Below are positions 28,808 to 36,722 of a DNA stretch of 40,717 nt, piece by piece. Under the pieces are notes generated by a model, which saw only the letters and a program-made list of their open reading frames with translations, had not been told where the DNA came from and did no database searches. The stretch covers positions 1 to 40,717 of the forward strand of contig NZ_VTZN01000030.1 of assembly GCF_008370645.1 (NCBI RefSeq). Reading direction: 5' to 3'. This DNA comes from Mycobacterium simiae (GTDB taxonomy: Bacteria > Actinomycetota > Actinomycetes > Mycobacteriales > Mycobacteriaceae). The translations under genes were made by a program, and so were the position numbers. Numbering within the stretch: position 1 is the stretch's first letter; each line of letters opens with the position of its first letter.

Positions 28808-29001
28808 GCGTGAAGACCAACCCCCTGTACGGCCCAGCGTTCTACCTAGTGATGTCGGTGCTGTTCCTGGCCATGTTTGTGCTGAATGTGTGCACCCATG
28901 GCACGACGCTGGGCCTGATCAGTACCGGAGGCCTCGCCGTGTTGATGGGCTACATCGCCTGGCGGGCGTGGTCGGGCAAGCGCAACATGAACCGGCAATA
29001 G
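28804..29001 (+). CDS. Small two-helix membrane protein
   Basis: Two hydrophobic segments, LVMSVLFLAMFVLNVCT and LGLISTGGLAVLMGYIAWRAW, are joined by a short polar loop with a basic tail (SGKRNMNRQ). It is 65 aa from TTG 28804, which overlaps the previous stop (TTGA). GTG 28810 (63 aa) and ATG 28795 (68 aa) are alternatives. The overlap says it is translated with the WxG protein. It could anchor, chaperone or neutralise that protein, as small membrane immunity proteins do for secreted toxins; this is inference only. I do not recognise its family. Confidence 0.65.
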   Translation: MSVKTNPLYGPAFYLVMSVLFLAMFVLNVCTHGTTLGLISTGGLAVLMGYIAWRAWSGKRNMNRQ

Positions 29002-29163
29002 CCATGATCGGCGGGTTCGCAGTGGTGGTTGGCAAGCAGGCCCGAGACTCGCAAAGCTGACCCACGATGGTGGATTGCGGTTTTGGTATGGGAGCGTCTC
29101 GTTTCTAGATAAGGAGGCACACCAACATTGGCCCACTCCCCCTCCCATGGGCCCAGGTCGCGG

Positions 29164-29225
29164 GGTCTCATTTCTTGTCTCACACCGCGTGTCTCATATC
29201 CACACTGTCGGTGGGCAATGAGACA
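29164..29225. repeat. Repeated TGTCTCA motifs before the recombinase remnant
   Basis: GGTCTCA at 29164, TGTCTCA at 29176 and again at 29190, and the inverted TGAGACA at 29219-29225 lie just before and across the start of the serine recombinase pseudogene. Direct and inverted short repeats in this place fit a recombinase binding (res-like) site or an element end. The bases 29002-29163 hold no supported gene. Confidence 0.5.
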
Positions 29226-29804
29226 GTCATCGGTACGACCGCGGTCCTCGGCTATGCACCAGTTAGCACCCCCGACCAGTATCTCGATACTCAGCTCGCC
29301 GCTTTCACTGCGGCCGGGGTCGGTGCTGAGCGTGGCTTCACCGACTAACTGTCAGGACCGGCCAAGGCAGCTCGACCTGGCCTGGCGGCGATGCTTGACT
29401 ACGCTTTGCGCCGGCGACCCGGTCGTCGTAACCGCGATTGACCGTCTTGGTAGATCTGTCGTCGAAGTCACCCGCACCATCGCCGATCTCGGGGAACGCC
29501 GAATCATATTGTGCGCCTTGCGCGAAGGGATAGACACCGCCACGCAACTGGCCGCGCGGTCGCAGCAATCATGGCCACGTTGACGGAACTCGAACTCGAA
29601 CTCGGCCGCGAACGCCGAGCCGCATCACGCGAAACCCGCCGCAGCCGGAACATTCCAGCAACCAAGCCGCATATACTCATCCCCGACCGGCAGGAACAGT
29701 TGCGCCGGCTCGCCGCGACAGGTGAACCAGTCCGTGAAGTTGCTGCGGCATTCGGGGTCGGGCGTGCAACGGCATATCGCTATTTGTCATACGGGAACTC
29801 CTGA
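29211..29804 (+). pseudogene. Decayed serine recombinase (resolvase/invertase family)
   Basis: Remnants in order are: VLGYAPVSTPDQ (catalytic-Ser motif, with the usual YARVST Arg changed to Pro), QLAAFTAAGVGAERGFTD, an in-frame TAA near 29346, then PARPGLAAMLDYA-like sequence, a frameshift near 29403, TAIDRLGRSVVEVTRTIADLGER, a second frameshift near 29540, RAVAAIMATLTELELELGRERR, and the C-terminal helix-turn-helix LAATGEPVREVAAAFGVGRATAYRYL. The overall layout is that of a small resolvase of about 190 aa. With one stop, two frameshifts and a mutated active-site Arg it cannot be functional. It is a trace of a past mobile element. Confidence 0.88.
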
Positions 29805-29807
29805 AAA

Positions 29808-30398
29808 ATGCGTACAGAAATAGTTGTCGCTGTGATCGCAGCAGTCGGACTCGTCAGTGCCCAGGTGCTGGCAAGCTACTTTGTGAGCCGTCAAGCGACA
29901 AATGATTTGCGCACCAACATCAATCGCGAACTCGACATACTGCGAAAGATTCAACCGCAGTCTCCCGAAGCTGCCAAGCTTGAAGGGCATGTAAGAGTTA
30001 GTATCGATCAGCTGATTCTGCGCGAACAACGGCGCTCGCAAGTCGCCGACAGCATACGGTTGACGGGACCGCTGCTCCTGATTCTTTTTGCGATTTACGG
30101 CATTGGCGTGTGGTGGAAACACGGCGGTCCGCCCAAGGAACTGCGTCTCACGGTGCTGGTGATCTACTACTGGTTGGTCGGGTCGATTGATCCACGAAGT
30201 CTCGGGGATCTTCGGCGGTTCGGGCGGTTTGCGGACGAACCGTTCGGGGTGTGCGGCGTAGGCGGCGGCGAGCACGCCGGCACGCTTGTCGCGGACTGCC
30301 TCGGCCCGGCCGTAGTGGACGTCAGCGGGGGTATGCAAGCCCAGCGCGGCGTGGCGATGTTCATCGTTGTACCAGGCGAAGAAAACCTGGCAGTGTAA
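29808..30398 (+). pseudogene. Membrane protein gene truncated by an IS3-family remnant
   Basis: The ATG at 29808 opens a protein with a first membrane segment IVVAVIAAVGLVSAQVLASYF, a polar/coiled stretch (NDLRTNINRELDILRKIQPQ) and a second hydrophobic region LTGPLLLILFAIYGIGVWW continuing to LTVLVIYYW near 30170. Beyond that point the frame reads the antisense strand of a transposase to a chance stop at 30398, so the native C terminus is lost. Its base composition is more AT-rich than the neighbours, suggesting separate origin. The family is not recognised. Confidence 0.65.
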
Positions 30399-30795
30399 TC
30401 GCGCTTCTTCGATCGAGCCGAACCGGCCGGGGAAGTCGGGCCGGTACTTCAGCGTCTTGAACTGGGCCTCGCTGAATGGGTTGTCATTGGAGACGTGGGG
30501 CGGCGAATGTGACTGAGCGACACCGAGATCGGCGAGCAGGAACGCCACCGGCTTGCTGGTCATGGAACTGCCGGGGTCGGCATGGATCGTCAACTGGTGA
30601 CGGTCGATCCCTTGCTTGGCGCAAGTCTGACGAATCAGCACCTCTGCCAGCGCCGCCGATTCGCGACTGGCGACCATCCAGCCAACCACGTAGCGGGAGA
30701 AGATGTCCAAAATCACCTACAGGTAGTAGTAGGTCCACTTCGCTGGGCCACGCAATTTCGTTATATCCCAGGACCACACCGTGTTTGGCGCTGCG
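30165..30795 (-). mobile_element. IS3-family transposase remnant (OrfB, DDE integrase core)
   Basis: On the minus strand the integrase core reads NTVWSWDITKLRGPAKWTYYYL, an in-frame TAG at about 30720, then VILDIFSRYVVGWM, IHADPGSSMTSKPVAFLLADLG, SHSPPHVSNDNPFSEAQFKTLKYRPDFP and the C-terminal NDEHRHAALGLHTPADVHYG and PETSWINRP. The three acidic residues (WDIT, HADP, SEAQ) are recognisable, but HADRG has become HADPG. The N-terminal half and OrfA are absent: the upstream end stops where direct repeat copy B begins. It is inactive and inserted in, or fused to, the membrane gene on the other strand. Exact ends and target duplication cannot be fixed by eye. Confidence 0.88.
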
Positions 30796-30807
30796 GCGAC
30801 CGCGCGC

Positions 30808-30900
30808 CTTCCGCACCGAGCCGGAGTTCATTTCCAGCATGGGGCACAACATGATGCTCGAACCGGGATGGGTCGACGTCGCCGAACGAATCCGCGCTTA
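30808..30900 (+). pseudogene. 3' fragment of a second alpha/beta hydrolase copy
   Basis: Encodes FRTEPEFISSMGHNMMLEPG followed by WVDVAERIRA and then a TAG stop. This parallels YRTTPEFFARMGHNMMLEPG and WVDVADRIHAWLQ of the first copy. Only about 30 C-terminal residues remain; the upstream part is replaced by the IS3-family remnant. Confidence 0.85.
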
Positions 30901-31256
30901 GCTGCAAAGCTGCGACCTGGCAAGCCGGTCAGAGCGCCGGCGCGAGTGTCCTTGATCGTCAGCCGAGTTCGCTGCTGCCAGGGGTCCTCGCCGTGGTCGA
31001 GAAAAGCACTCGGGACCGCGGCGGCGAGTGCCCAGAGCACGCGCATGACCAGCGTCGGGTCAGCTTGCCCTGCGGCGGTCGTCGTGGCGATGCTCCCATC
31101 CCATGCCAGCGGGCGCGCGGCGCCCATCAAAGTCTTGTTCGTAGAGATTTGGAACTGATTGGATGTCGGCTCAGGTAAAGGCGGTGCCGTTCCCTCGTCG
31201 GTTTTGAATCGGGCCTGCATAGCCCCTTCGCGTGGCGCGGATTTAGACGCGCCCGG

Positions 31257-31371
31257 GTGAGTTCGGATGAACTGCAGGTCGTACTTGTGCCAGCTAGGGG
31301 TTAGGGCCAGTCAATGGCAGGGCCCTGGCATCCAGATCACGGCTGGAGCAACGCCACCGGCACCCGGCCGC
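31257..31371 (+). pseudogene. 5' fragment of a second secretion-substrate-like gene
   Basis: GTG 31257 begins MSSDELQVVL, matching MGSNELRVVL of the intact gene at 27533. An indel then shifts the frame and gives TAG at about 31302. DNA similarity continues to about 31371 and then ends. The rest of the gene and any partner are missing. Confidence 0.75.
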
Positions 31372-31407
31372 CGCCCAAGCCTCCTTCGCCCGGCGGGGCG
31401 CGATGAT

Positions 31408-31435
31408 CGCCCCGATCGGGGCGTTTCACTAAGCT
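31408..31435 (+). promoter_or_regulatory. Palindrome and -10 of the SDR gene
   Basis: A perfect 16-bp palindrome CGCCCCGATCGGGGCG (31408-31423) sits where the -35/spacer of the SDR promoter should be. It is followed by TAAGCT (31430-31435) as a -10. The SDR ATG is 8 bases downstream, so transcription would start at or next to the ATG, giving a leaderless mRNA; no ribosome site is visible. The palindrome could be an operator. With the following TTT it could also act as a weak terminator. Confidence 0.5.
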
Positions 31436-31443
31436 AACCAGCC

Positions 31444-32313
31444 ATGACCGGCTGGACGGCAGCAGACCTACCATCGTTTACTGGACGCACAGTTATCGTC
31501 ACCGGCGCCAACAGCGGGCTGGGTGCGGTGACGGCCCGCGAGTTGGCACACCGCGGCGCCAAGGTCATCGTGGCCGTTCGCAACTTGGGTAAAGGACAGG
31601 CAGCCGCTCAGCAGATGACCGGCGATGTCGAGGTTCGTGAACTCGACCTGCAGGACCTGTCGTCGGTGCGGGATTTTGCCAACGGTGTGGAGCAAGCCCA
31701 CATCCTCGTCAACAACGCCGGCATCATGGCCACCCCCTACTCACTGACCATCGACGGCTTCGAGAGTCAGATAGGCACCAACCACCTTGGTCATTTCGCG
31801 CTCACCAATCTGCTGCTGCCCAAGCTTTCCGACCGAGTGGTTACGGTTTCCTCGATCCTGCACTGGATGGGTCGCATCAACCTCGACGATCTGAACTGCA
31901 AATCCCGGCGGTATTCGCCGTGGCTGGCTTATGGCCAGTCGAAGCTCGCCAACCTGCTGTTCACTAGCGAGCTGCAGCGGCGCCTGGTGGCGGTCGATTC
32001 GCCGCTGCGAGCAATAGCGGCCCACCCCGGCTATTCACGCACGAACTTGCGAGCGAACTCCGGCCATGAGTTCCGCGACGCGCTGATGCGAGCCGGAGCC
32101 TACCTAGTGTCCACCGACGCTGATTTCGGGGCTCGGCAAACACTGTTCGCCGTGTCGCAAGATGTGTCCGGCGACACCTTTGTCGGCCCAAGGTTCGGCT
32201 TCCGCGGCCGCACCCAGGCGGTCCGCCGTAGCCCGGTGGCCCAACAAGCTGGCACCGCGACTGCGCTCTGGTTGCTTTCCGAGCAGCTCACCGGCACCAA
32301 ATTTCCGCTGTGA
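31444..32313 (+). CDS. Short-chain dehydrogenase/reductase (retinol-dehydrogenase-like)
   Basis: NAD(P)-dependent oxidoreductase of the classical SDR family, 289 aa. The Rossmann motif TGANSGLG is at residues 20-27, NNAGIM near 92, the catalytic Ser in VTVSSILH near 137, and Tyr163-x-x-x-Lys167 in YGQSK. The sequence ARELAHRGAKVIVAVRN with Arg after strand beta-2 favours NADP(H). It is similar in type to the many mycobacterial SDRs acting on lipids, retinoids or steroids; the substrate is unknown. It lies between the accessory island and rplY and appears intact. rplY follows 130 bases later with its own leader. Confidence 0.92.
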   Translation: MTGWTAADLPSFTGRTVIVTGANSGLGAVTARELAHRGAKVIVAVRNLGKGQAAAQQMTGDVEVRELDLQDLSSVRDFANGVEQAHILVNNAGIMATPYSLTIDGFESQIGTNHLGHFALTNLLLPKLSDRVVTVSSILHWMGRINLDDLNCKSRRYSPWLAYGQSKLANLLFTSELQRRLVAVDSPLRAIAAHPGYSRTNLRANSGHEFRDALMRAGAYLVSTDADFGARQTLFAVSQDVSGDTFVGPRFGFRGRTQAVRRSPVAQQAGTATALWLLSEQLTGTKFPL

Positions 32314-32443
32314 AGCGAACATGCGCTAACCTGGCCGGGCGTCACGGCGAGGGTGCGGCCAAAGCAGCACCGTTATCGACGGAGACCGACGGTTCGTCGC
32401 GATCCTGGCCGTGCCCCCAACTCGAGCACACAGGAGCGTCACA

Positions 32444-33100
32444 ATGCACCCAACGCGCGCCAAAGCCGCAGCCAACCAATTAAAGGTCACGGTGCGTACC
32501 GAGACCGGCAAGGGCGCGTCGCGGCGAGCCCGCCGCGACGGCAAAATTCCCGCGGTGCTGTACGGCCACGGCAGCGACCCCCAACATCTGGAGCTTCCTG
32601 GACACGACTTTGCTGCGGTGCTTAGACACTCGGGCACCAACGCCGTGCTCACCCTGAACATCGCCGGGAAAGAGCAGCTGGCCCTAACCAAAGCGCTGGA
32701 CATCCACCCGATCCGCCGCACCATTCAGCACGCCGACCTGTTAGTGGTGCGCCGCGGCGAGAAGGTGGTCGTCGAGGTCAGCGTCCTGGTCGAGGGCGAG
32801 GCCGAATCCGGCACGCTGGTCACCCAGGAAACCAACGCCATCGAGATCGAAGCCGAGGCCTTGTCGATCCCCGAGCACTTGACGGTGTCCGTGGCAGGCG
32901 CAGCACCTGGCACCCAGTTCACCGCCGGACAGATCACCCTGCCGGCGGGCGTCAACTTGGTCTCTGACCCCGACTTGCTGGTGGTCAACGTGGTTACCGC
33001 GCCGACGGCCGAGGAGCTCGCTGAAGAAGGCGCCGGCGGACAACCCGAAGCCGCCGAGGCAGCCGGCGCAGCCGAAGCCGCCACAGCCGGGTCCGAGTAG
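32444..33100 (+). CDS. rplY: 50S ribosomal protein L25 (long CTC/TL5 type)
   Basis: Binds 5S rRNA in the large ribosomal subunit. It is 218 aa from ATG 32444, which has AGGAG seven bases upstream. The N-terminal L25 domain includes [27 protein letters not shown], typical of 5S binding, followed by the CTC-type beta domain ([27 protein letters not shown]) and an acidic Ala/Glu-rich tail. The frame extends back to 32411 but the ribosome site decides the start. pth follows after 12 bases, the common rplY-pth arrangement. Confidence 0.96.
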   Translation: MHPTRAKAAANQLKVTVRTETGKGASRRARRDGKIPAVLYGHGSDPQHLELPGHDFAAVLRHSGTNAVLTLNIAGKEQLALTKALDIHPIRRTIQHADLLVVRRGEKVVVEVSVLVEGEAESGTLVTQETNAIEIEAEALSIPEHLTVSVAGAAPGTQFTAGQITLPAGVNLVSDPDLLVVNVVTAPTAEELAEEGAGGQPEAAEAAGAAEAATAGSE

Positions 33101-33112
33101 GCGGCTCCCCAC

Positions 33113-33688
33113 GTGGCCGAGCCGCTGCTGGTCGTCGGCCTGGGCAACCCGGGAGACAACTACGCTCGGACCCGGCACAATCTTGGGTTCCTGGTCGCCG
33201 ACCTGCTTGCCGCACGGCTGGGTTCAAAGTTCAAGGCGCACAAGCGTTCCGGAGCCGAGGTAGTCACCGGCCGGTTAGCCGGACGCTCCGTCGTGTTAGC
33301 CAAGCCGCGCTGCTACATGAACGAGTCGGGCCGCCAGGTGGCGCCGCTGGCTAAGTTCTACTCGGCGGCGCCCGCCGACATTGTTGTCATCCACGACGAC
33401 CTCGACTTGGACTTCGGCCGGATCCGGCTCAAGATCGGTGGCGGCGAAGGCGGCCACAACGGGCTGCGCTCGGTGGCGGCTGCTCTGGGCACCAAGGACT
33501 TTCAGCGAGTCCGCATCGGCATCGGACGCCCGCCCGGACACAAAGACCCGGCGGTGTTTGTCTTGGAAAACTTCACTGCCGCTGAGCGCGCCGAGGTTCC
33601 CACCATCTGCGAGCTGGCCGCAGACGCCACCGAATTGCTCATCGAGTTGGGGCTAGAGCCCGCACAAAACCGTGTCCACGCCTGGTAG
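33113..33688 (+). CDS. pth: Peptidyl-tRNA hydrolase
   Basis: Releases tRNA from peptidyl-tRNAs that drop off the ribosome. It is 191 aa, the same as M. tuberculosis Pth from memory. Motifs: [18 protein letters not shown] with the catalytic His, [22 protein letters not shown] with the conserved Asp, and [12 protein letters not shown]. The start is GTG 33113, 12 bases after rplY. The gene ends 6 bases from the convergent DUF302 lipoprotein stop. Confidence 0.97.
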   Translation: MAEPLLVVGLGNPGDNYARTRHNLGFLVADLLAARLGSKFKAHKRSGAEVVTGRLAGRSVVLAKPRCYMNESGRQVAPLAKFYSAAPADIVVIHDDLDLDFGRIRLKIGGGEGGHNGLRSVAAALGTKDFQRVRIGIGRPPGHKDPAVFVLENFTAAERAEVPTICELAADATELLIELGLEPAQNRVHAW

Positions 33689-33694
33689 GAGTGG

Positions 33695-34654
33695 TCACTG
33701 CTTGGCCGCGGCCGCAACGACGGTGCGGATCGCCTGCGATATTTGTTGCCCGACGTCGGCATGAGCCGCGTCGACGGCAGCCAATAGCGGCGCTGGGTCG
33801 AAGTAGCTGATGTGCGCTGGACCGCGGCTGTCTGCCCAGACCTGCACACGCACCGGAACCACCGCGCCGATCGCCTGAGTAGCGCCGAAGAGGGTTTTGC
33901 CGATCTGCGGATTACCCACAAAGAAACTGTGCGAGCGCTGCAACTGCAGACCGATTGCCTCCAGCCGACTGGCCTGGTTCACGTCGCCCAGTACGATCAT
34001 CCCGTTTTGGTCGGCCGCCGTGTGTAACGCACCCATCGTGGCCTCGAACGCACCCGAAGAGTCGACGGTGATGAACGTCGTTTCAACCTTGGTTGGCGCG
34101 GCTGCGCCACTGCCTCCCGCGGCGGTTTCGGCGATGGTGCGGATCGCCTGAGATATCTGCAGCCCGGCGTCGCCAAGAGCCGGGTCGACGGCGGTGAACT
34201 CTGGCGCCGGGTCGAAATAGCTGATGTGGGCCGGACCGTCGCGGTCCACCCATACATGCACCCGCACCGGGATAACCGCGCCGATCGCTTGAGTGGCGTC
34301 AAAAAACGTCTTGCCGGTTTTCGGATTGCCGATGAAGAAACTATGCGCGCCCGGCAATTGCAGCCCGGTAGCCGCCAGCGCGGCGTCCTGGTTGATGTCC
34401 CCGACGATCGTCATCCCGTTGTCGGCGGCCACTTTCTGCAATGCGTCGACCGTCGCCTCGAACGGCTGGTTTGAGGTGTAGCTGATGAAACTTGTCGAAA
34501 CGGTCCGCGGCGCGCTTGGCGCACTGGTTGTTGACGGTGCATTCGTTGACTGCTGAGCCCTATTTTTGCTGCTGTCGCAGGCAGCCACAGTCAGGGCGAC
34601 GACACAAAGGCCCGCGATTACTCGCGCTCCCACCGCTCGCGATGCGCACAACAT
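33695..34654 (-). CDS. Lipoprotein with two tandem DUF302 domains
   Basis: A 319-aa exported protein. The signal peptide from ATG 34654 (MLCASRAVGARVIAGLCVVALTV) leads to a lipobox TVAAC with Cys26; GGGAG lies 8 bases upstream of the ATG. A Ser/Thr/Ala tether follows, then two copies of a DUF302 domain at about residues 55-180 and 190-315. Each has HSFF(I/V)GNP, GKT(F/L)F, ATQAIGAV(I/V)PVRV and GPAHISYFDPAP. The two halves are very alike, so this is an internal duplication. DUF302 proteins have no firmly known function. I do not recall a gene at this place in M. tuberculosis. The frame runs on to 34942 over pks16 without support. The gap 34655-34859 shows only a 6-bp hairpin at 34829-34845. 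Confidence 0.85.
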   Translation of the reverse strand: MLCASRAVGARVIAGLCVVALTVAACDSSKNRAQQSTNAPSTTSAPSAPRTVSTSFISYTSNQPFEATVDALQKVAADNGMTIVGDINQDAALAATGLQLPGAHSFFIGNPKTGKTFFDATQAIGAVIPVRVHVWVDRDGPAHISYFDPAPEFTAVDPALGDAGLQISQAIRTIAETAAGGSGAAAPTKVETTFITVDSSGAFEATMGALHTAADQNGMIVLGDVNQASRLEAIGLQLQRSHSFFVGNPQIGKTLFGATQAIGAVVPVRVQVWADSRGPAHISYFDPAPLLAAVDAAHADVGQQISQAIRTVVAAAAKQ

Positions 34655-34859
34655 GGGTACTGCTCCCTTCGCTAGTCGATGGGGCCGACTGGTCGGCGAG
34701 CAGACGCCGGCAGCGGTCACACGGGTTGGCGAGATCATTCCACCATTAGTTGGCCTCGTTCTGGGCAAAACACCGCCCAACACGGACTCCTCCGCGACTC
34801 CGCGGCTACTCGCAAGCGCCCCTGTCCTGCGCCCGCTCAACGCGGGCCCGCCGCAACCG

Positions 34860-36494
34860 TTACGTGACCAGGGTGACCGAATTCGCCCGCCGCAGCTTGC
34901 CCGACGGCGTCTTGGGGATGGTGCCCGGCCCCAGGACCACAACGTTGCGCGGACGCATGTCCACCTCAGCGACTACCTCGTGGGCCACTTGATGCTCGAT
35001 GCGACGGACTTCGGCGGGATCCTCGAAGGCGTTCGATTCGACCGCGACGGCGAATGTCTCGCGGGAGTGCCCGGCATCGAGCCGCACGGCCACCGCACAA
35101 CCCGGACGCACACCCTCGACCCGGCCTGCCGCCCGCTCGATGTCGGTCGGGTAGATATTGCGACCGGCCATAATGATGACGTCTTTGACCCGGCCACAGA
35201 CCACGACGTGACCGTTCTCCATGCGGTAGCCCACGTCGCCCGTGTCGTACCAACCCTGCTGGTCCTGGGCCGGGATGAATCCGCCCATCGTGAGGTAGCC
35301 CGGCGTCACCGACTCGCCACGCAGCTCTATCACCCCCACTCCGCGGGCGGGCAGCACATTGCCGTCCTCGTCGACGATGCGCGCCTCGATTCCCTGCAAC
35401 AGCGGACCCAGCGATGCCAGTCGACGGGTGTTGCCCTTGGTGGCCGGTACTGCGCGGCGTAGTGCCGCCAGCAGGTCGGCGTCTACCTCGTCAACCACCA
35501 AACCGGCGCCGCACTCGGAGAACGCCACCGCGAGGGTGATTTCAGCCATCCCGTAGGCCGGCAGGATGGCCTGCGGTTTCAGGCCGAACGGTGCGCCCGC
35601 TTCGCAGAGGTGCTCGACGTCGGCCGGCTCGACGGGCTCAGCGCCCGACAGGGCGAAGCGCAAGGTGGAAAGGTCGAACTGGCCGGGTTTGGCCTGTTTG
35701 CGCAGCCGCTTGGCAAACAGCGAGTAAGCAAAATTCGGGGCGGCTGTCATCGTGCCCTGGTACTTGTCGATCAGCTTGGCCCACAGCAGCGTATCCCGCA
35801 TGAAGTCCATCGGGGTGACCTTGACCAGCTCGCCGCCGAAGTACATCGGCACCGTCAAGAAACCGATCATGCCCATGTCGTGGAACAGCGGCAGCCAGCT
35901 GACCATCACGTCGGTGTCTTCGTTGTACTCGGCGCTGATGTACATCGCCTCGAGATTGGCGAACAGATTGCGGTGAGTGATCTGAACGGCTTTCGGAGAT
36001 CCCGTCGACCCCGACGTCAGTTGCATCAATGCCAGATCGTCTTCGCCCGTCTCGATGGGATCGATCGGGTCGGATGCCAGCAGCTGCTCGACGGTCAGCA
36101 CCTTGATGCCGCGCTCGGCAAGCACCGGGGCGGCCGCCATGAACGGATCCGAGATGATGACCGCTTTGGCCTCGATCATGTCGACAACGGTGGTGGTGTC
36201 CTCGGCCCAGAGCGCCAAGTCGGTGCGCGGGGTCGGCTGATGCAGCATGGTCAGGCTTGCGCCGCGAATCCATAAGCCCTGGGCGGTGGGGGCGATCTCG
36301 ACCGGCGCACCGGCGAGCACACCGACCGCGTCGCCGTGGCCTACGCCGACTGTTGCCAGCCCACCGGCTATCCGGCGGGCCCGCTCATGGACTTCGCCCC
36401 AAGTGTGGCGCACCGGGGTGTGCGGCTCACCGGTCACCATGCCCTTCGTCGTCTGACGGGCGTTGCGGACCATCTTCTCGGTAAACCTGCTCAA
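34860..36494 (-). CDS. pks16: Acyl-AMP/acyl-CoA ligase Pks16
   Basis: Adenylate-forming enzyme named Pks16 in M. tuberculosis (Rv1013, also 544 aa from memory), although it is not a polyketide synthase. It is expected to activate a long-chain fatty acid as acyl-AMP, for transfer to CoA or to a carrier protein. Motifs are the P-loop [12 protein letters not shown] near residue 160, [18 protein letters not shown], the adenylate motif YGMAE near 315, WYDTGDVGY near 420, [10 protein letters not shown], and the catalytic Lys in [10 protein letters not shown] close to the C terminus. The HDMGM and FAYSL pattern is common in fatty acyl-AMP ligases. Upstream is a 228-base control region with a good promoter and a PhoP-like box. 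Confidence 0.94.
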   Translation of the reverse strand: MSRFTEKMVRNARQTTKGMVTGEPHTPVRHTWGEVHERARRIAGGLATVGVGHGDAVGVLAGAPVEIAPTAQGLWIRGASLTMLHQPTPRTDLALWAEDTTTVVDMIEAKAVIISDPFMAAAPVLAERGIKVLTVEQLLASDPIDPIETGEDDLALMQLTSGSTGSPKAVQITHRNLFANLEAMYISAEYNEDTDVMVSWLPLFHDMGMIGFLTVPMYFGGELVKVTPMDFMRDTLLWAKLIDKYQGTMTAAPNFAYSLFAKRLRKQAKPGQFDLSTLRFALSGAEPVEPADVEHLCEAGAPFGLKPQAILPAYGMAEITLAVAFSECGAGLVVDEVDADLLAALRRAVPATKGNTRRLASLGPLLQGIEARIVDEDGNVLPARGVGVIELRGESVTPGYLTMGGFIPAQDQQGWYDTGDVGYRMENGHVVVCGRVKDVIIMAGRNIYPTDIERAAGRVEGVRPGCAVAVRLDAGHSRETFAVAVESNAFEDPAEVRRIEHQVAHEVVAEVDMRPRNVVVLGPGTIPKTPSGKLRRANSVTLVT

Positions 36495-36647
36495 AGCAAC
36501 CTCCTCGGTTCCGGTCCCAGGTCCGGGTTTTCATGCTCCGCCTGCTGGACGCCACGTGGTGGCAGGCACGCGCACACAGTTGGCAGCGGTTAAGTCTCGG
36601 TTCGGTGATGAGCTCGCGACGCGACACCGGGTCGTGTAGTCACAGTG

Positions 36648-36719
36648 ATCTTAGGCAATTCTTAAGGTAGTACCAAACGCCTACGCCATTTGAGTCAAAA
36701 TTCACAGTCAAGTCACACA
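36648..36719 (-). promoter_or_regulatory. pks16 promoter with PhoP-like box upstream
   Basis: On the minus strand TTGGTA (36671-36676) and TAAGAT (36648-36653) are separated by exactly 17 bases, a plausible sigma-A promoter for pks16. On the plus strand TCACAGT (36702-36708), four bases, and TCACACA (36713-36719) match the direct-repeat form of the mycobacterial PhoP box (two TCACAGC-like heptamers with a 4-bp gap). The box is centred about 35-40 bases upstream of the -35. Confidence 0.5.
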
Positions 36720-36722
36720 CGG

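Larger units (their letters stand above)
30808..31371 (+). repeat. Direct repeat, copy B
   Basis: Diverged copy of 27068-27650, in the same orientation. It carries the last part of a second hydrolase copy, the non-coding middle and the degenerate start of a second secretion-substrate-like gene. Copy B is more damaged than A in its coding parts. Together the copies flank the secretion-like genes, recombinase and IS remnants. The interval 30901-31256 holds only this repeat and no gene. Confidence 0.85.

Noticed and set aside
30180..30398. C-terminal part of the 196-aa membrane protein
   Set aside because: This is the antisense of the IS3-family transposase; only the part up to about 30170 is original coding sequence.
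34566..35462. 298-aa plus-strand frame across the DUF302 gene start and pks16
   Set aside because: Antisense of two genes with clear motifs; His/Arg/Asp-rich composition typical of a shadow.
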